This document shows positions 61,615 through 64,000 of a DNA stretch of 64,000 nucleotides, piece after piece (position 1 is the stretch's first letter; each line of letters starts with the position of its first letter). Source of the stretch: Pseudoclavibacter sp. AY1H1 (GTDB lineage: Bacteria > Actinomycetota > Actinomycetes > Actinomycetales > Microbacteriaceae); assembly GCF_002931055.1 (NCBI RefSeq), contig NZ_PSXX01000001.1:186001-250000 (forward strand), written 5' to 3'. Position numbers and translations under genes: made by a program. Below the pieces are notes generated by a model. The model was not told where the DNA came from. It searched no databases and was given only the letters and a program-made list of their open reading frames with translations.

Positions 61615-63564
61615 ATGACTGACACAACACCAACTGCGGGGCAGGAAGCCCCGCTCACCTCGATGAAGGTCGCCGACCTCCAGGCGCTTGCCGCCGGACT
61701 CCAGATCCGCGGCGCACGCAGCCTGCGGAAGGGAGCACTCATCGAGGCCATCGAGGCCGCACGCTCGAGCGCCGAGCCCGAGACGGTCGCCGCAGAGGCT
61801 CCGGCCGAAGCGGTTGAGGAGCACTCGGCACCCGTCGAGCCTTCCGCCCCCGAGGCCGAAGCGCCGACCTTCGTCGTCGATGAGACACCGGCCGTCACCG
61901 AGGACGACCGCACGGCGAACGACCGCACCGAGGCGCCGGCATCCGAGGTCTCCGAGGCCGAGCAGTCCTCGGCCCCGAGCGTCCCCGAGCTGTCCCTCGA
62001 CGACCTCGTCCTCCCGCCCGCCCGCGGCGAAGCCTCAGAGCAGGACGACGCACGCGACGAGGACCAGGGCCGCGCCGGCCAGCGCAAGCGCGGTCGCGGT
62101 CGTGGACGCCGTGGTCGCGGAGCCGACAACGAGCAGGGCACGGACAACGCTGAGCCGGCCGCCAAGCAGGATGAGGCGCCAGCAGAGCAGAGCGGCGACG
62201 TGCAGGACGACGAGCAGCAGGGCGGACGCCGCCAGCGCGGACGCTCTCGCGGACGCGGCGGCGAGCAGGCACAGGGCCGTCCCGAGACCCCGCAGGCCCA
62301 GGACGCTCCGTCCGACGACGAGACCGACGAGCAGCGCCGCAGCCGCGGCGGACGCTACCGCGACCGCAAGCGCGGACGCGGAGGCGCTGAGGACACCGAG
62401 CCGGAGATCGCAGCCGACGACGTCCTCCTGCCCATCGCCGGCATCCTCGACGTCCTCGACAACTACGCCTTCGTCCGCACCAGCGGCTACCTCCCGGGAC
62501 CCAACGACGTCTACGTGTCGCTCGCGCAGGTCAAGAAGTACCAGCTCCGCAAGGGCGACGCCGTCGTCGGCGCCATCCGCCAGCCGCGCGAGGGCGAGAA
62601 CCAGCACGGCCGCCAGAAGTTCAACGCGATCGTCCGGTTCGACGCCATCAACGGCCAGTCGCCGGAGGAGCCGCGCCAGCGTCCCGACTTCGACTCGCTG
62701 ACCGCGCTCTACCCGCAGGAGCGTCTCCGTCTCGAGACGAGCGAAGATCGCGTCGCGACTCGACTCATGGACCTCTTCGCGCCCATCGGCAAGGGCACAC
62801 GTGGCCTCATCGTCGCCCCGCCCAAGTCGGGCAAATCGATCGTCCTCGAGCAGGTCGCAGCTGCCGTCGCGAAGAACAGCCCAGACGTGCACCTCATGGT
62901 CGTCCTCATCGACGAGCGTCCCGAAGAGGTGACGCACATGCAGCGCACCATCCAGGGCGAGGTCGTCGCGGCCACCTTCGACCTCCCGGCCGACGACCAG
63001 ACGACCGTCGCGGAACTCGCCATCGAGCGAGCCAAGCGCCTCGTCGAGCTCGGCCACGACGTCGTCGTGCTGCTCGACGGCGTCACCCAGCTGTGCCGCG
63101 CCTACAACCTCGCGGCACCCGCATCCGGACGCATCCTGCCCGGCGGCGTCGACGCGTCCGCGCTCACCCCCGTTCGACGCTTCTTCGGCTCCGCCAAGAA
63201 CGTCGAGAACGGCGGATCGCTCACGATCCTCGCCACGGCGATGATCGGCACCGGCTCCAAGACCGAGGACACCATCCTCGAGTCGTTCGCGGGAACCGGG
63301 AACATGGAGCTTCGCCTCTCGCGCGACATCGCCGACAAGCGCGTCTTCCCGGCCATCGACATCTCGCACTCGCAGACGCTCCGCGAGGAGCAGCTGCTCA
63401 CGCCGCAGGAAGTCGAAGCGACCTGGAGCATCCGCCGTGGGCTCACGGGAGGCAACGCGCTCCTGTCGCTCGAAGCCGTCCTGGCACGAGTCGCCAGCAC
63501 GACCACCAACGCAGAGTTCCTCGCTTCCGTCGCGAAGCAGCCCATCCGCGCAGCCAAGGCGTAG
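61615..63564 (+). CDS. rho: Transcription termination factor Rho with an Arg/Gly-rich insert
   Basis: A 649-residue hexameric helicase. Residues 14-55 are a Rho N-terminal helical domain; residues about 60-265 are a long low-complexity stretch with many RGRG and GRRGRG units; the cold-shock-like RNA domain follows, and the ATPase has Walker A APPKSGKS (near 402) and [13 protein letters not shown]. The long charged insert is typical of Actinobacteria and may give extra RNA binding. The gene has a leader of about 140 bases after thrB with no protein-coding gene visible. prfA follows 2 bases later. Confidence 0.95.
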   Translation: MTDTTPTAGQEAPLTSMKVADLQALAAGLQIRGARSLRKGALIEAIEAARSSAEPETVAAEAPAEAVEEHSAPVEPSAPEAEAPTFVVDETPAVTEDDRTANDRTEAPASEVSEAEQSSAPSVPELSLDDLVLPPARGEASEQDDARDEDQGRAGQRKRGRGRGRRGRGADNEQGTDNAEPAAKQDEAPAEQSGDVQDDEQQGGRRQRGRSRGRGGEQAQGRPETPQAQDAPSDDETDEQRRSRGGRYRDRKRGRGGAEDTEPEIAADDVLLPIAGILDVLDNYAFVRTSGYLPGPNDVYVSLAQVKKYQLRKGDAVVGAIRQPREGENQHGRQKFNAIVRFDAINGQSPEEPRQRPDFDSLTALYPQERLRLETSEDRVATRLMDLFAPIGKGTRGLIVAPPKSGKSIVLEQVAAAVAKNSPDVHLMVVLIDERPEEVTHMQRTIQGEVVAATFDLPADDQTTVAELAIERAKRLVELGHDVVVLLDGVTQLCRAYNLAAPASGRILPGGVDASALTPVRRFFGSAKNVENGGSLTILATAMIGTGSKTEDTILESFAGTGNMELRLSRDIADKRVFPAIDISHSQTLREEQLLTPQEVEATWSIRRGLTGGNALLSLEAVLARVASTTTNAEFLASVAKQPIRAAKA

Positions 63565-63566
63565 TC

Positions 63567-64000
63567 GTGGCCAGACACGAGATGGCCGACTCCGTTCGGC
63601 AGCTTCGCGCCGAGCACGAAGACCTGCAGGAGCAGCTCGCCGACCCCGAGCTGCACGCCAACCCGGCGCGCGCCAAGAAGGTCAACAGGCGCTACGCGCA
63701 GCTCGCGCAGATCCTCGCGGCGGACGCCTCGAGGGCCGAGCTCGAGGACGACCTCGAGGCGGCGCGAGAGCTCGCGAAGGAAGACGAGTCGTTCGCGGAA
63801 GAGGTTCCCGTGCTGGAGGAGAACCTGCGCGTCGCGCAGGAGAAGCTCCGCCGCCTCCTCATCCCGCGTGACCCCGACGATGGACGCGACGTCATCATGG
63901 AGATCAAGGGCGGTGAGGGCGGCGAGGAATCGGCGCTCTTCGCCGCCGACCTCCTCCGCATGTACTCGCACTACGCGGAGCAGCGCGGCTGGAAGACCGA
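63567..64000 (+). CDS. prfA: Peptide chain release factor 1, 3' end missing
   Basis: The N-terminal 144 residues of RF1, which reads UAA and UAG. Typical text is [20 protein letters not shown] and the start of domain 2, [20 protein letters not shown]. The specificity PxT and GGQ motifs lie beyond the window. GTG 63567 or ATG 63582 could be the start; the GTG lies 2 bases after the rho stop. The gene is cut by the window edge. Confidence 0.92.
   Translation, partial: MARHEMADSVRQLRAEHEDLQEQLADPELHANPARAKKVNRRYAQLAQILAADASRAELEDDLEAARELAKEDESFAEEVPVLEENLRVAQEKLRRLLIPRDPDDGRDVIMEIKGGEGGEESALFAADLLRMYSHYAEQRGWKT

Overview
The window is high-GC actinobacterial chromosome, most likely from the family Microbacteriaceae. 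The evidence is the gene order prfB-ftsE-ftsX-smpB-ssrA, an aroA-rsgA-hisN operon facing sigH-rsrA, a fused E1/E2-type 2-oxoglutarate decarboxylase, guaB1, an IdeR-type iron box, a tmRNA tag ending ALAA, and many starts that look leaderless (a TANNNT hexamer 6 to 9 bases before the start codon). I cannot name the genus from the sequence alone.

Layout. 1-1943: tail of a Tad/Flp pilus cluster, cut by the window edge. 1998-5515: prfB, ftsEX and smpB. 5608-7662: a large repetitive membrane protein on the minus strand. 7834-8199: tmRNA (ssrA). 8179-19164: an integrated element of about 11 kb bounded by a perfect 52-bp direct repeat that begins inside the 3' end of ssrA. 19220-26150: Tag-like glycosylase, two septum-formation lipoproteins, an MFS exporter, then hisN, rsgA and aroA. 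26300-27766: sigH-rsrA and a family-specific gene. 27847-33121: kgd and guaB1. 33288-36689: two CNNM/CorC-type membrane proteins and a nicotinamide nucleotide repair dehydratase. 36710-40514: a GT87-type membrane protein and the metX/metY methionine pair. 40659-44444: SDR, peptidase S51, ung and an amidase. 44451-48468: envelope proteins (PspA, a TPM-domain protein, a small DivIVA-like protein). 48537-52600: siderophore-interacting protein under an iron box, an unusual SDR, and formamidase with FmdB. 52800-52872: tRNA-Arg(CCG). 53003-64000: transglutaminase-like protein, argS, two DUF2993 proteins, lysA, hom, thrB, rho and the start of prfA.

The integrated element is the most unusual region. 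It has attachment repeats, integrase-arm-like repeats near both ends, a copy of the ssrA 3' end plus a terminator that keeps the host tmRNA functional, and phage-type genes (ParB-like, J-domain, excisionase-like HTH, HNH, holin). No integrase, terminase, portal or capsid gene can be seen. Several phage-type genes are broken by frameshifts or in-frame amber codons, while five genes of unknown or accessory type (a DUF4145/HEPN-like protein, a 2TM-GAF protein and three others) are open and intact. I read it as a decayed prophage or satellite whose cargo may still be selected, possibly for defence. The host genes on both sides are intact, so the lesions are not obviously due to poor sequence quality.

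How the genes work together. smpB and ssrA are the two halves of trans-translation. sigH-rsrA is a thiol-oxidative stress switch. lysA, hom and thrB draw lysine and threonine/methionine from the aspartate pathway, and metX/metY continue homoserine to homocysteine. prfB and prfA at the two ends of the window are the two translation release factors.
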